Below are positions 26,716-34,697 of a stretch of DNA of 64,000 nt, piece by piece (within the stretch, counting starts at the first letter, position 1; every line of letters begins with the position of its first letter). Position numbers and translations under genes: made by a program. A model generated the notes under the pieces. The model saw nothing but the letters and a program-made list of their open reading frames with translations. It was not told the DNA's origin and did no database searches. Where the stretch lies: positions 744,001-808,000 of the forward strand of contig NZ_CP130720.1 in NCBI RefSeq assembly GCF_035984415.1, in the 5' to 3' direction. The DNA comes from Streptomyces sp. NBC_01296. GTDB lineage: Bacteria; Actinomycetota; Actinomycetes; Streptomycetales; Streptomycetaceae.

Positions 26716-27240
26716 ATGAGCGAGACAACACCCGGGCACGCCGCCACGGAGCAGGCCGTGACCGTCCTGATGGCGGTGGTGCCGTGCGGCTCCGACACCG
26801 CGCGCCAGATCCTGGCGGACACGGCACGGGCCGCCGAGATCGCCCTGCTCGAGACGGCCGAGGCCGTGCTCGCCCTGGGAGGCTGCCGCGCGCTGCCGGC
26901 CGCCCTCGGCACGGCCCTGAAGGCCGCGATGGACGGTGCCAGGACCGCCACCGCGCCGCCCGTGCCGCAGCCGTACACCCGGCTCCTCCCCGATCCGCAG
27001 ACCATCGGCGTGTTGCTGAAGCGGCACCGCGGCCTGCGCCGCCGCGCCCTGGCCGCTCCGCACGACCTCACCCTGCGCAACGAGCTCGACGACGCCACGT
27101 ACACCCTGTGCATCCTGATGGGCCAACGCAACGCCTGCACCGCGCTCCGCTCGGCCGAGCTGCTCGTCGGCGCCGAGTGGCTCGGCGCCCCGGTGCGGGG
27201 AAGGGTCCGGGACGCGTCAACAGAGCGCCACGGGTTGTGA
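26716..27240 (+). CDS. DUF5133 protein with ANTAR-like N-terminus
   Basis: A 174-residue protein in two parts. The C-terminal 75 residues (LLPDPQTIGVLLKRHRGLRRRAL and ELDDATYTLCILMGQRNACTAL) match the Streptomyces-specific DUF5133. The N-terminal helices (EQAVTVLMAVVPCGSDTARQIL, ALLETAEAVLAL) resemble an ANTAR RNA-binding three-helix unit, without a receiver domain before it. Function is unknown; an antiterminator or stress-related role is a guess. GGAGG sits nine bases upstream of the ATG. Confidence 0.75.
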   Translation: MSETTPGHAATEQAVTVLMAVVPCGSDTARQILADTARAAEIALLETAEAVLALGGCRALPAALGTALKAAMDGARTATAPPVPQPYTRLLPDPQTIGVLLKRHRGLRRRALAAPHDLTLRNELDDATYTLCILMGQRNACTALRSAELLVGAEWLGAPVRGRVRDASTERHGL

Positions 27241-27310
27241 CTTCCCGTAGTCGAGCTGCTACCTTTCGTGATCGCCGATGGAAGTGATCATGCGTAGAGG
27301 GGTGCGTCCC

Positions 27311-27784
27311 ATGAACACGGTCAGGAAGACGGTCGGGAAGACGGTCGGGAAGACGACCCGTGCACTGACGTGCGCGGTGGTGAGCCTGCTGGCGGCGGCA
27401 ACCGTGTCGGCCGGGCAGGTCTCCGCCGCGACGGAGCAGGCGGCGACGTGCCGCAACATCGGGACGTCGTTCACGGACAAGCTGATCCCCGGACAGTGCA
27501 TCGGCAACGGCGGCTACCGCCTCGACATGCAGTACGACGGCAACCTGGTCCTCTACTCGGGCGATCGCGCCTGCTGGGCGAGCGGCACCGACGGAACCGA
27601 CGGGGTGTACGCCGAGTTCTCCGGCGACTGGCGGCCCGACTCTCCTTACCTGTCCCTGGAATCCCAGTTCGGGCAGCTCAGGAAGTACCGCGGGAAGTAC
27701 ACCGGACTGCACAAGACCGGCAACGTGAGCATCAACGGCAAGGGCGAGGTCTGGATCGCCTACGGCAAGCTCGCGGGCTGCTGA
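27311..27784 (+). CDS. secreted single-domain B-type (mannose) lectin
   Basis: A 157-residue exported protein. A basic N-terminus encoded by 12-bp repeats (TVGKTVGKT) leads into a signal helix (about 18-38). The mature part is a bulb-type lectin domain with the mannose-site motif QYDGNLVLY (the QxDxNxVxY signature) and other strands typical of the fold. Four cysteines could form two disulfides. GAGGGG lies about eight bases before the ATG at 27311; an in-frame ATG at 27290 is possible. Three bases separate its stop from the next gene, so it leads a small operon. Confidence 0.8.
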   Translation: MNTVRKTVGKTVGKTTRALTCAVVSLLAAATVSAGQVSAATEQAATCRNIGTSFTDKLIPGQCIGNGGYRLDMQYDGNLVLYSGDRACWASGTDGTDGVYAEFSGDWRPDSPYLSLESQFGQLRKYRGKYTGLHKTGNVSINGKGEVWIAYGKLAGC

Positions 27785-27787
27785 CCG

Positions 27788-28090
27788 ATGGGGGTCAACG
27801 GGACCTTGGCGCGCGGTGCGAGCGCGCTCGTCCTCGCATGGGGCGTCCTGCTCGGGTTGCCGGCGGCCGGGCTGGCTGCCGTACCGGTGCAGCCGTCGGA
27901 CGTCTGTGTGGCGAGCGAGAACCTGGGCGAGATCGCGAACAACTTCATCTCGCGATGCCGCAAGGGATCCATCCGGCAGGCGTTCCCCGGGGAGCACTAC
28001 GGGGATTCGCTCGGCTCCATCCGGGGGTGCGGGCTCAAGTCCTGCCAGACGGCGTGGAAGCTGCTGAATGACAACCGGTTCAAGAAGTAG
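27788..28090 (+). CDS. small secreted protein resembling a polymorphic-toxin C-terminal domain
   Basis: A 100-residue protein with a signal peptide (about 1-31, GLAA-VPV). The mature 70 residues contain RKGSIRQAFPGEHYGDSL and end in TAWKLLNDNRFKK. A C-terminal block of the form 'FP-E-[LH]...KLLND-RF-K' is, from memory, found at the tips of bacterial polymorphic toxins; no catalytic residues are proven. Three cysteines lie in the mature region. It follows the lectin gene after three bases and precedes the DUF4288 gene by ten, suggesting a lectin / effector / immunity arrangement. Function is inferred only. Confidence 0.6.
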   Translation: MGVNGTLARGASALVLAWGVLLGLPAAGLAAVPVQPSDVCVASENLGEIANNFISRCRKGSIRQAFPGEHYGDSLGSIRGCGLKSCQTAWKLLNDNRFKK

Positions 28091-28099
28091 CGTGCGCCG

Positions 28100-28426
28100 A
28101 TGAGGACTTACGTCGCGGTTCTGGTCTGTGTCGCCACGGCCACGGCCGGCGGGCAGGCGCCCCTGTACCGGGAGAGCTTCGTCCTGCTGTCGGCCCGGAC
28201 CGAGGACGAGGCCAGGTCCAAGGCCCAGGCCCACGGCGAAGCCCTCGAGACGGGCTACCGGAACGAGAAGGGTGAACTGATCACCTGGACGTTCCGGCAG
28301 CTCGTGGATGTCGCCGAGGTGCCCGAGGACCCCCTCGGCGACGGCACGGAGATCTACACCCGCCACTTCCGCAACTTCGCCGCCTACACGGCCTTCGAAC
28401 CCCTGTTGTCCGGCGAGGACCTCTGA
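28100..28426 (+). CDS. DUF4288 protein, possible immunity protein
   Basis: A 108-residue soluble protein matching DUF4288: YVAVLVCVATATAGGQAPLYRESFVLLSARTEDEARSKAQAHG, then ITWTFRQLVDVAEV. No signal peptide is evident despite a mildly hydrophobic start, so it stays in the cytosol or is poorly exported. It is the third gene of the lectin operon and directly follows the small secreted protein. The place and size fit an immunity protein, but DUF4288 is also found elsewhere and no function is established. Confidence 0.75.
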   Translation: MRTYVAVLVCVATATAGGQAPLYRESFVLLSARTEDEARSKAQAHGEALETGYRNEKGELITWTFRQLVDVAEVPEDPLGDGTEIYTRHFRNFAAYTAFEPLLSGEDL

Positions 28427-28491
28427 CCCTCCGTACGCGGCCGGCCGGGGGGCCGCCGAACTGCTGAAACGGCACCGGCGGAGGCGTCGCC

Positions 28492-29817
28492 GTGGCGGCG
28501 AGGGGGCACGGAGCACGGGTGAGACCTCTCGAGCTGCGTCCCGCGGCTGCACGCCGCACCACCACGTCCCGTCGGGCGCTGCTCGCCGGTTCGGTCGGCA
28601 ATCTCGTCGAGTGGTACGAGTTCGGCGTCTACGGCTGCCTGGCCACCGTCATCGCCGCGAACTTCTTCCGGCACGAGGGGAGCAGCGGCGCCGAGGCACT
28701 GGTGGCCACGTACGCCTCGTTCGCCCTCGCGTTCTTCTTCCGGCCCGTCGGCGCCGTACTGTTCGGGCGGCTCGGCGACCGCCTCGGGCGGCGGCCCACC
28801 CTCATCGTGGTCGTCGGCCTCATGACCCTCGCCACCGCGATGATCGGCCTCCTTCCGACCCGCGCCGCCATCGGCGGCGCCGCCCCCTGGCTCCTGACGC
28901 TCCTGCGGGTGCTGCAAGGACTCTCCGCGGGCGGCGAGTTCGGCGGGGCCGTCTCCCTCATGACCGAGTACGCGCCCGACAGCCGCCGCGGCCTCTACGG
29001 CGCGTGGCAGTCCTTCACCGTCGCGCTCGGCCTGCTCACCGGGGCCGGTACGGCCGCCACCCTGGCGAGCGCGCTGCCCGCCGAGGCCCTGTACGCGTGG
29101 GGCTGGCGGATCCCGTTCCTGCTGGCCCTGCCGCTGGGCGCGGTGGCGCTGTGGCTGCGTACGTCGCTGGAGGAACCGCCCGGGGCTCCCCCGGGAGACG
29201 GCCGGGACGGTCCGCTCGGCGCCCGGGAGCTCGCGCGCGCCGTCGTACTCGGGATCGGGCGGATCATGGGCTGGTCGGCGGCCGGGTACACCTTCCTCGT
29301 CGTCCTGCCGTCCTATCTCCAGGCGACGCTCGGCGCCTCCCTCCGCGAGGCCCTGCTCGCCACCGCCCTGGCCAATGCGGGGTTCGCCGCGTCGATCCTG
29401 CCCGCCGGGGCACTCAGCGACCGGATCGGCCGGCGCCCGGTGATGCTGTGCGGAGCCCTCGGCGTCGTGGTGCTCGCCCTCCCCCTCGTCCACCTGCTCC
29501 GGTCCCCCGAGGCGTCGCCGTGGGCCAGAGCCGGTGCCGTGCTGCTCGCGGGTGCGCTGGTCGGCCTGCTGGCCGGGCCCGGACCGGCGATGCTCGCCGA
29601 GATGTTCCCGCGCAGGGTCCGCTGTACGGGGCTCGGCCTGGCCTACTCCCTCGCCAACGCGGTGTTCTCCGGCTGCGCCGGACTCGTCATCACCGCCCTG
29701 ATCGCCCGGACGGGAGACCCCGCCGTGCCCGCGTACTACGCCGCCGGGGCCTGCGCCCTCAGCTGTCCCGCGCTGCTGGCCCTGCGCGGGCGCGCCCACC
29801 GGGAGCCGCTGCGATGA
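28492..29817 (+). CDS. MFS transporter, metabolite:H+ symporter (MHS) type
   Basis: A 441-residue, 12-helix major facilitator. MHS hallmarks are GNLVEWYEFGVYG at helix 1, RPVGAVLFGRLGDRLGRRPTL at the loop 2-3 motif, RVLQGLSAGGEFGGA in helix 4 and the second half DRIGRRPVM. Members import organic acids, betaine or proline with protons. The GTG at 28492 is preceded by GGAGG at seven bases; a second GTG at 28519 is possible. Its stop overlaps the anmK ATG (ATGA), so the pair is coupled and a cell-wall sugar is a reasonable substrate guess. Confidence 0.88.
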   Translation: MAARGHGARVRPLELRPAAARRTTTSRRALLAGSVGNLVEWYEFGVYGCLATVIAANFFRHEGSSGAEALVATYASFALAFFFRPVGAVLFGRLGDRLGRRPTLIVVVGLMTLATAMIGLLPTRAAIGGAAPWLLTLLRVLQGLSAGGEFGGAVSLMTEYAPDSRRGLYGAWQSFTVALGLLTGAGTAATLASALPAEALYAWGWRIPFLLALPLGAVALWLRTSLEEPPGAPPGDGRDGPLGARELARAVVLGIGRIMGWSAAGYTFLVVLPSYLQATLGASLREALLATALANAGFAASILPAGALSDRIGRRPVMLCGALGVVVLALPLVHLLRSPEASPWARAGAVLLAGALVGLLAGPGPAMLAEMFPRRVRCTGLGLAYSLANAVFSGCAGLVITALIARTGDPAVPAYYAAGACALSCPALLALRGRAHREPLR

Positions 29818-31019
29818 GGGTGATCGGGCTGATGTCGGGGACCTCGTACGACGCCGTCGACGCCGCTGCCGCCGACCTGGAACCGTCCGCCGAGGACGGC
29901 ACCCTGCAGCTGGTGCCCCTCGGCATGGTCAGCGAGCCGTACGCGGCCGACGTGCGGGAGGCCCTCGCCGCCGCCCTGCCGCCCGCGCCGACCACCCTGG
30001 CCGACGTCTGCCGCCTCGACACCCGGATCGGCCAGGCCTTCGCGGCCGTCGCCGCCCGCGCCGACCGGGAACTGTGCGCGGGGCGCGCCGAGTTGGTCGC
30101 CTCGCACGGGCAGACGGTGTACCACTGGGCCGAGGACGGCCGGGTGCACGGCACGCTGCAGCTCGGCGAACCGGCCTGGATCGCGGAGCGCAGCGGCTGC
30201 CCGGTCGTCTCCGGCTTTCGGACGCGGGACGTGGCGGCGGGCGGGCAGGGGGCTCCCCTGGTTAGCCTGATCGACCTGATGCTCCTGCGCGGGCGCCCCG
30301 GCGTGCCCGCGGCCCTGAACATCGGGGGGATCGCCAACGTCACCGTGCTGCCGGCGGGCGCCGATCCCGTGGCGTTCGACACCGGCCCGGGCAACGCGCT
30401 GATCGACGCCGCGGTCCGGGAACTGAGCGCCGGGCGGCGCGCGTACGACGAGGACGGCGTGCTCGCCGCCGCCGGGCGCGTCCACGAGGGGCTGCTGGAC
30501 CGGCTGCTGTCCGGGGAGCCGTACTACCGGATGCCGGCGCCCCGGACGACGGGCAAGGAGCTGTTCCACGCGGGCTACCTCCGGGCGCGGCTCGCGGGGT
30601 GCGGTGAGCTCCGGCCCCAGGACCTCGTCGCCACGCTGACGCGCCTGACCGCCCGTACGGTGGCCGATGCGCTGCGCCCTCTCGCGGCGACCGAGGTCTT
30701 CGTGTCGGGCGGCGGGGTACGCAACCCGACGCTGATGGCGATGCTCCGCGACGAGCTGGCGGGCAGCACGGCGGTCCGTGCGTCGCGGGAGCTCGGGCTG
30801 CCCGCGGAGGCGAAGGAGGCGTACGCGTTCGCGGTGCTCGGCTACCTCAGCCTGCACGGCCTCCCGGGCAATGCCCCGGCGTGCACCGGAGCCGCCGGCC
30901 CGCGCGTGCTGGGCTCGCTCACTCCGGGCAGCCGTCCGCTGCGTCTGCCCGCGCATCCGGGCCGCGCTCCGCACGCCCTGTCCGTACGGGGTCCGGCGAC
31001 CGCAGAAGCCGCGGTGTGA
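29814..31019 (+). CDS. anmK: anhydro-N-acetylmuramic acid kinase
   Basis: A 401-residue sugar kinase of the ASKHA fold. AnmK signatures are GLMSGTSYDAVDAA at the N-terminus, SHGQTVYH, NIGGIANVTVLP, FDTGPGNALIDA and FVSGGGVRNPTLM. The enzyme adds water and phosphate to 1,6-anhydroMurNAc, giving MurNAc-6-phosphate for recycling of peptidoglycan sugars. Residues beyond about 365 (Pro/Arg-rich) extend past the usual length of about 370. It is translationally coupled to the MHS transporter upstream. MurQ, the next enzyme in the pathway, is not in this window. Confidence 0.93.
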   Translation: MRVIGLMSGTSYDAVDAAAADLEPSAEDGTLQLVPLGMVSEPYAADVREALAAALPPAPTTLADVCRLDTRIGQAFAAVAARADRELCAGRAELVASHGQTVYHWAEDGRVHGTLQLGEPAWIAERSGCPVVSGFRTRDVAAGGQGAPLVSLIDLMLLRGRPGVPAALNIGGIANVTVLPAGADPVAFDTGPGNALIDAAVRELSAGRRAYDEDGVLAAAGRVHEGLLDRLLSGEPYYRMPAPRTTGKELFHAGYLRARLAGCGELRPQDLVATLTRLTARTVADALRPLAATEVFVSGGGVRNPTLMAMLRDELAGSTAVRASRELGLPAEAKEAYAFAVLGYLSLHGLPGNAPACTGAAGPRVLGSLTPGSRPLRLPAHPGRAPHALSVRGPATAEAAV

Positions 31020-31093
31020 ACGGCGCCAGAGGCGGCCTGGGCCCGGAACCCGCAGCTCCGCGCCTCGTTGACCAGCCGACGGAGGGAAGTCTC

Positions 31094-32203
31094 GTGCATC
31101 GGATCAGCCGCCACGCGGTCGCAGCACTGGCAGGGCTCGTACTCCTGCTGCCGGCGGCGGGGGTGGGATCGGCGGCGGGCATCGGGCCCGGAACCGGAGC
31201 CGCAGCCGCAGCCGCAGCCACAGCCACCCGCGTGGCCGACGATCCGGCCCGCGTGGTCCAGGAGCAGCGGATCGACGCGCGGACGCTCGACCTCACCGTC
31301 ACCTCGCCCGAGATCGACGCGCCCGTCGCCGTGCGGCTGCTGCTGCCCCCCTCCTGGTCGAAGACCGCCACCCGGACCTGGCCCGTGCTGTGGCTGCTGC
31401 ACGGCGGCTCGGGCGACCACACGGACTGGACCGCCCACACCCACATCGAGGAGCTCGCCGCCCCTCGGGACGTCCTTGTCGTGCTGCCGCAGACGAGCCC
31501 GTGCAGTGGATACAGCGACTGGTACAACTCCGGCGGCGGAGGCCCGCCGGCGTGGGAGACGTACCTGGTCGACGAACTGCGGCCGCTGCTGGAGAGCCAG
31601 TAACGGGCCGGGACGGAGCGGGCCGTCGCGGGCCTGTCCATGGGCGGGCTCGGCGCGATGAAACTCGCCGCCCTGCACCCCGGCATGTTCCGCGCGGTGG
31701 CCTCGTACAGCGGAGCGGTGAGCACGCTCCACCTGTCGTTCGACGGCGGGCTCTCGGGGCCCGACCTGGTGAAGGGCGCCGGCGCCGGGTGCCACACCGA
31801 CTGGCGGCGCATCTGGGGCGAGCCGGGCTTCCCGTTCGACACGACGGACCCGACCGATCTGCGCCGGCGCAGCGTGTGGGAACGGAACGACCCGCTGCAT
31901 CAGGCCGCCGGGCTCGCCGGCACCGCGCTGTACATCTCGTACGGCGACGGTACGGACGCCGGTACGGGCTGGCAGTGGGGCCACCCGCCGGCGAGCCCCG
32001 CGCGCTGCACCAACCCGATCGCCGGCGGCGCGGAGCGCGTCGAGCGCCTCATCCACGGCATGAACCAGGACATGCTGGTGCGGCTCGCCCAGCTCGGCGT
32101 TCCGGCCGCCGTGTGCTCCTACCGGGGCGTCCACGCCTGGCCGTACTGGGAGCGCGAGCTGGTCTTCTCCTTCCCCGGGTTGATGGCGGCCATCGGCGCC
32201 TGA
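31094..32203 (+). pseudogene. secreted esterase (alpha/beta hydrolase, Esterase_D type) broken by in-frame TAA
   Basis: A GTG at 31094 with GGAGGGAAG upstream opens a secreted alpha/beta hydrolase of 369 codons with an Ala-rich signal region, LWLLHGGSGDHTDW (oxyanion strand), then GLSMGGLGAMKLAALHP with nucleophile S182 and a late His in YRGVHAWPYWERE. This is the tributyrin-esterase/mycolyltransferase-like family. Codon 170 (31601-31603) is TAA in the same frame, 12 codons before the nucleophile, so the product is truncated unless the base is a sequencing error. TAC (Tyr) would restore the gene with one change. Downstream codon use is normal, arguing for a recent event. Confidence 0.8.
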
Positions 32204-32228
32204 CACCGGCGGCCGGAAGGCCAGGAAG

Positions 32229-32810
32229 TCAGGACGTCAACCGGCGGACCGTCGCCACCAGGGCCGCCCGCTGCGCGTCCGGTCCCGCGTCCAGGTCCTC
32301 CGGCACCAGGATGCGGGCGAGCTGCGGTAGCGTGAACCACGAGGCGATCAACGACATCACCGTGTGCAGCAGCCGTGCCGGGCTGGACTCGCCGGTGAGT
32401 GCGCCTTCCTGCTGGGCCGCGGCGATCGCGGCGATCTTCTCGGCGTAGTGATCCGTCCGCTCGCACTGGGCGGCCAGCTGGTCCTGGCACTGCAGGCCTT
32501 CCCAGGCCAGGAGCCGCATGAAGTGCGGGTGGGCGCGGTGGTAGTCGTAGGCCCGGCCGGCGTAGTCGCCCAGGTCGCGGGCCTGCGCCTCCGTCAGCGG
32601 GACGGCTGCCGCGAGCTTCTTCAACTCGGTCTCCAGCACCGCGCAGAACAGCTTCTCCTTGCTGCCGAAATACTGGTAGATCCGCTCCTTGTTGACACCT
32701 GCACCGGCGGCCACGCGCGCAACCCGGGCGCCGTCGAACCCGTGCTCGGCGAACTCTTCCACCGCCGCGTCGAGCAGGAGTTGTTTGGTGCGTGCTGTGT
32801 CCCAGGCCAT
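32229..32810 (-). CDS. TetR-family regulator
   Basis: A 193-residue regulator. The N-terminal helix-turn-helix (residues 5-52) is LLLDAAVEEFAEHGFDGARVARVAAGAGVNKERIYQYFGSKEKLF, followed by an all-helical ligand domain with HPHFMRLLAWEGLQ. The ATG at 32810 fits the usual family start. It is divergent from a two-helix membrane protein gene, and two perfect 18-bp palindromes lie between them (32841-32900), so it very likely represses itself and that neighbour. Confidence 0.88.
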   Translation of the reverse strand: MAWDTARTKQLLLDAAVEEFAEHGFDGARVARVAAGAGVNKERIYQYFGSKEKLFCAVLETELKKLAAAVPLTEAQARDLGDYAGRAYDYHRAHPHFMRLLAWEGLQCQDQLAAQCERTDHYAEKIAAIAAAQQEGALTGESSPARLLHTVMSLIASWFTLPQLARILVPEDLDAGPDAQRAALVATVRRLTS

Positions 32811-32840
32811 GGCATGCACTGTAGTGCCCTCGAGCGGAAT

Positions 32841-32900
32841 TCCAACCTGATGGTTGGACTTAAGATCATGTCCGTGCAAGACTCCAACCGCTTGGTTGGA
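32841..32900. promoter_or_regulatory. two 18-bp palindromic TetR operators
   Basis: TCCAACCTGATGGTTGGA (32841-32858) and TCCAACCGCTTGGTTGGA (32883-32900) share perfect 7-bp arms TCCAACC/GGTTGGA around different 4-base centres. Their centres are 42 bp apart, four helical turns. They occupy the divergent promoter between the TetR gene and the small membrane protein gene. Confidence 0.88.
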
Positions 32901-32947
32901 AATTCGGTCCGCCGCCCGTCGTAACGCATCCAGGGGGAAACAGCCTC

Positions 32948-33196
32948 ATGTCCGCAGCTCCGACGACTCCGCCCGCCCCGCCCTCCGCCCACCGCCGCGC
33001 GTTCATCACCTGGCTCGCGGTCTACCCGACGATCACCCTCACCCTCGCCCTCCTGGGCCCGTTCATGAACGACCTCCCGCTGGTCCTGCGCACCCTGATA
33101 CTCACGGCGGTCGTGGTCCCGATCGTGGCCTACTGGCTGATTCCGACCCTGATGAAGGTGACGGCGTCGCTCCCCCGCCGGTCCGCGGGCGCCTGA
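32948..33196 (+). CDS. small two-helix membrane protein under TetR control
   Basis: An 82-residue protein with two hydrophobic segments (about 20-40 and 48-72) linked by FMNDLPLVLRT, and a charged C-terminus. The core HRRAFITWLAVYPTITLTLALLG recurs in actinobacterial proteins of unknown role, often near antibiotic-biosynthesis monooxygenase-like genes. GGGGGAAA lies about nine bases before the ATG. Its divergent position across the double palindrome makes it the main target of the TetR gene at 32229-32810. Confidence 0.75.
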   Translation: MSAAPTTPPAPPSAHRRAFITWLAVYPTITLTLALLGPFMNDLPLVLRTLILTAVVVPIVAYWLIPTLMKVTASLPRRSAGA

Positions 33197-33259
33197 CCGC
33201 CGCAGACCCGGTGCCGGTCCTCCCGAGAGTGCCCGGTCCCCTAGGCCGCGTCTTCCGGA

Positions 33260-33994
33260 TCATGGCGGGGCCGGGTCGTCCAGCAGCTCCGGGCCGTTGT
33301 TGCGGACGCTGTTGACCGCCGTGGAGACCGCCCGTACGTCGAGGCGGCCGTCGGCCGGGGTGTGGAGGAGGGCCCGGAGGCCGTGGACGTCCTGGTGGGC
33401 GGGATCCAGCCAGGCGTCGTGGTCCTCGGGGGACACGGCCAGGGGCATGCGGGGGTGGATCCGGCCGGCCGCGTCGGCGGCCTCGGTGGTGATGATCGTG
33501 GTGGTGAGGAGCCAGGCAGCCGGGTCGTCCTCGTCGGTCACGGCCGGGTCGCGCCAGAACTCGTACAGCCCGGCCATGGCCATCACCCCGGCGTCGTCGG
33601 GGGCGATGAAGTACGGCTGCTTGTACGCCTTCGCGGTGGCCGTGGCGGCCACCGACTGCCACTCGTAGAAGCCGTCCGCGGGCAGCAGGCACCGGCGCCG
33701 CGTGAACGCACGGCGGTACGCCGGCTTCTCGTGCACCGTCTCGACCCGAGCATTGATCATCCGGGCGCCCCCGTTCGGGTCCTTCGCCCACGATGGGACC
33801 AGGCCCCACCGCAGGGTGCGCAGCCGCCGCTCCACCTCCCCGGTCCCGCGGTCGGGGCGTTCGAGGACGGCCCAGACCTGGTCGGTGGGTGCCACGTTCC
33901 AGCTCGGCGCCAGCGTCTCCCGGGGATCCCATCGGGCCTCGAACAGGCCGGCCAGGTCTTCGGGGGCTCGGCTGGAGGCATATCGACCGCACAT
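33260..33994 (-). CDS. SOS-response-associated peptidase (SRAP; YedK/HMCES)
   Basis: A 244-residue SRAP domain protein. It begins Met-Cys-Gly-Arg-Tyr, so removal of Met exposes the catalytic C2 that forms a covalent thiazolidine link with abasic sites in single-stranded DNA. Other family marks are SWNVAPTDQVWAV, RWGLVPSWAKDP, INARVETV, RRRCLLPADGFYEW (active-site Glu) and HPRMPLAV (active-site His). It protects replication forks from abasic lesions. The start at 33994 is fixed by the Cys2 requirement; an upstream in-frame ATG at 34003 would bury the cysteine. Confidence 0.92.
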   Translation of the reverse strand: MCGRYASSRAPEDLAGLFEARWDPRETLAPSWNVAPTDQVWAVLERPDRGTGEVERRLRTLRWGLVPSWAKDPNGGARMINARVETVHEKPAYRRAFTRRRCLLPADGFYEWQSVAATATAKAYKQPYFIAPDDAGVMAMAGLYEFWRDPAVTDEDDPAAWLLTTTIITTEAADAAGRIHPRMPLAVSPEDHDAWLDPAHQDVHGLRALLHTPADGRLDVRAVSTAVNSVRNNGPELLDDPAPP

Positions 33995-34318
33995 GGCTTC
34001 CACTCTCCCACCGCGACGGCTCCCCCGGCCGCCGGGCCGGCGCCGCGGGCGCGGGATTCAAGGAGGGGTACGTGCCCGCAGCCACCGGGGCGGCCGCCCG
34101 GGCCGCTCACCGCGGACGGCCGCCGTCTCCAGCGTAGGCCGCGATGCCGCAGCCGCGCTCAGCGACGGGCGCCCGGCCGAGCGGGATCGGCCGACGTCGG
34201 CGCAGGTCGGAGCCGTCGGACCGGCCGGAGCCCGTCGGCCGGCACCGGCTGCGCGCGCGGGGCCCGGTACGGCGCCTTCCCGGACGGGGCCCGGGCCGGT
34301 GACGGGCCCGCTCGGCGG
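33995..34318. other. 324-bp intergenic stretch without a supported gene
   Basis: This very GC-rich stretch upstream of the SRAP gene contains several short inverted GGCCGGCC-like repeats but no reading frame with family resemblance. A 21-codon frame from GTG 34072 has a strong AAGGAGGGG before it, yet its product (Ala/Arg/Pro-rich) looks random. The SRAP promoter must lie here on the minus strand; I see no clear LexA (SOS) box. Confidence 0.5.
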
Positions 34319-34546
34319 TCACTCGACGAACTCCTCGTCCCCGTAGCGCACCTTCGCGGTGTTCCAGTCGACGCCGAGCTCGGCCGTGAGCCGGCGGGCC
34401 AGGGGAAGGCCGGCGATCGGGGTGATCAGGACGAGGCGGCCGCCCACGGTGACCGAGCCGCCGCCGAGGCGTTCGCGGGCCTCGGGGTTCGCGAGCAGCG
34501 CTTCGCGGAGCCGGGTCGCGCAGACGCCGGGTGCCTGGATCTCCAC
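34319..34546 (-). CDS. small hypothetical protein
   Basis: A 75-residue protein with helix LREALLANPEARERL, strand pair SVTVGGRLVLITPIAG and C-terminus KVRYGDEEFVE. The family is not recognised. The frame stays open upstream of the GTG at 34546 and continues with plausible sequence (TLLTFRCLPRT) for about 25 codons, but without a start codon there, so the true start may be non-standard or there may be a frameshift. No clear ribosome site is seen. Confidence 0.5.
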   Translation of the reverse strand: MEIQAPGVCATRLREALLANPEARERLGGGSVTVGGRLVLITPIAGLPLARRLTAELGVDWNTAKVRYGDEEFVE

Positions 34547-34697
34547 CGCGTCGGTGTCCGGTGCCGTGCGCGGCAGGCAGCGGAAGGTGAGCAGGGTCGA
34601 CGCCCCCGGCCGGGCAGGGCCTGCGGCACGGCGCCGCGCGCGGCAACGCTCCGCTTGGCCGATAACAAGTGGCAGGACCGTCCGGTCAGTTGCGGGT

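Noticed and set aside
34072..34137. 21-codon frame with a strong AAGGAGGGG site
   Set aside because: Ala/Arg/Pro-rich product without resemblance; strong purine runs arise easily in this sequence.
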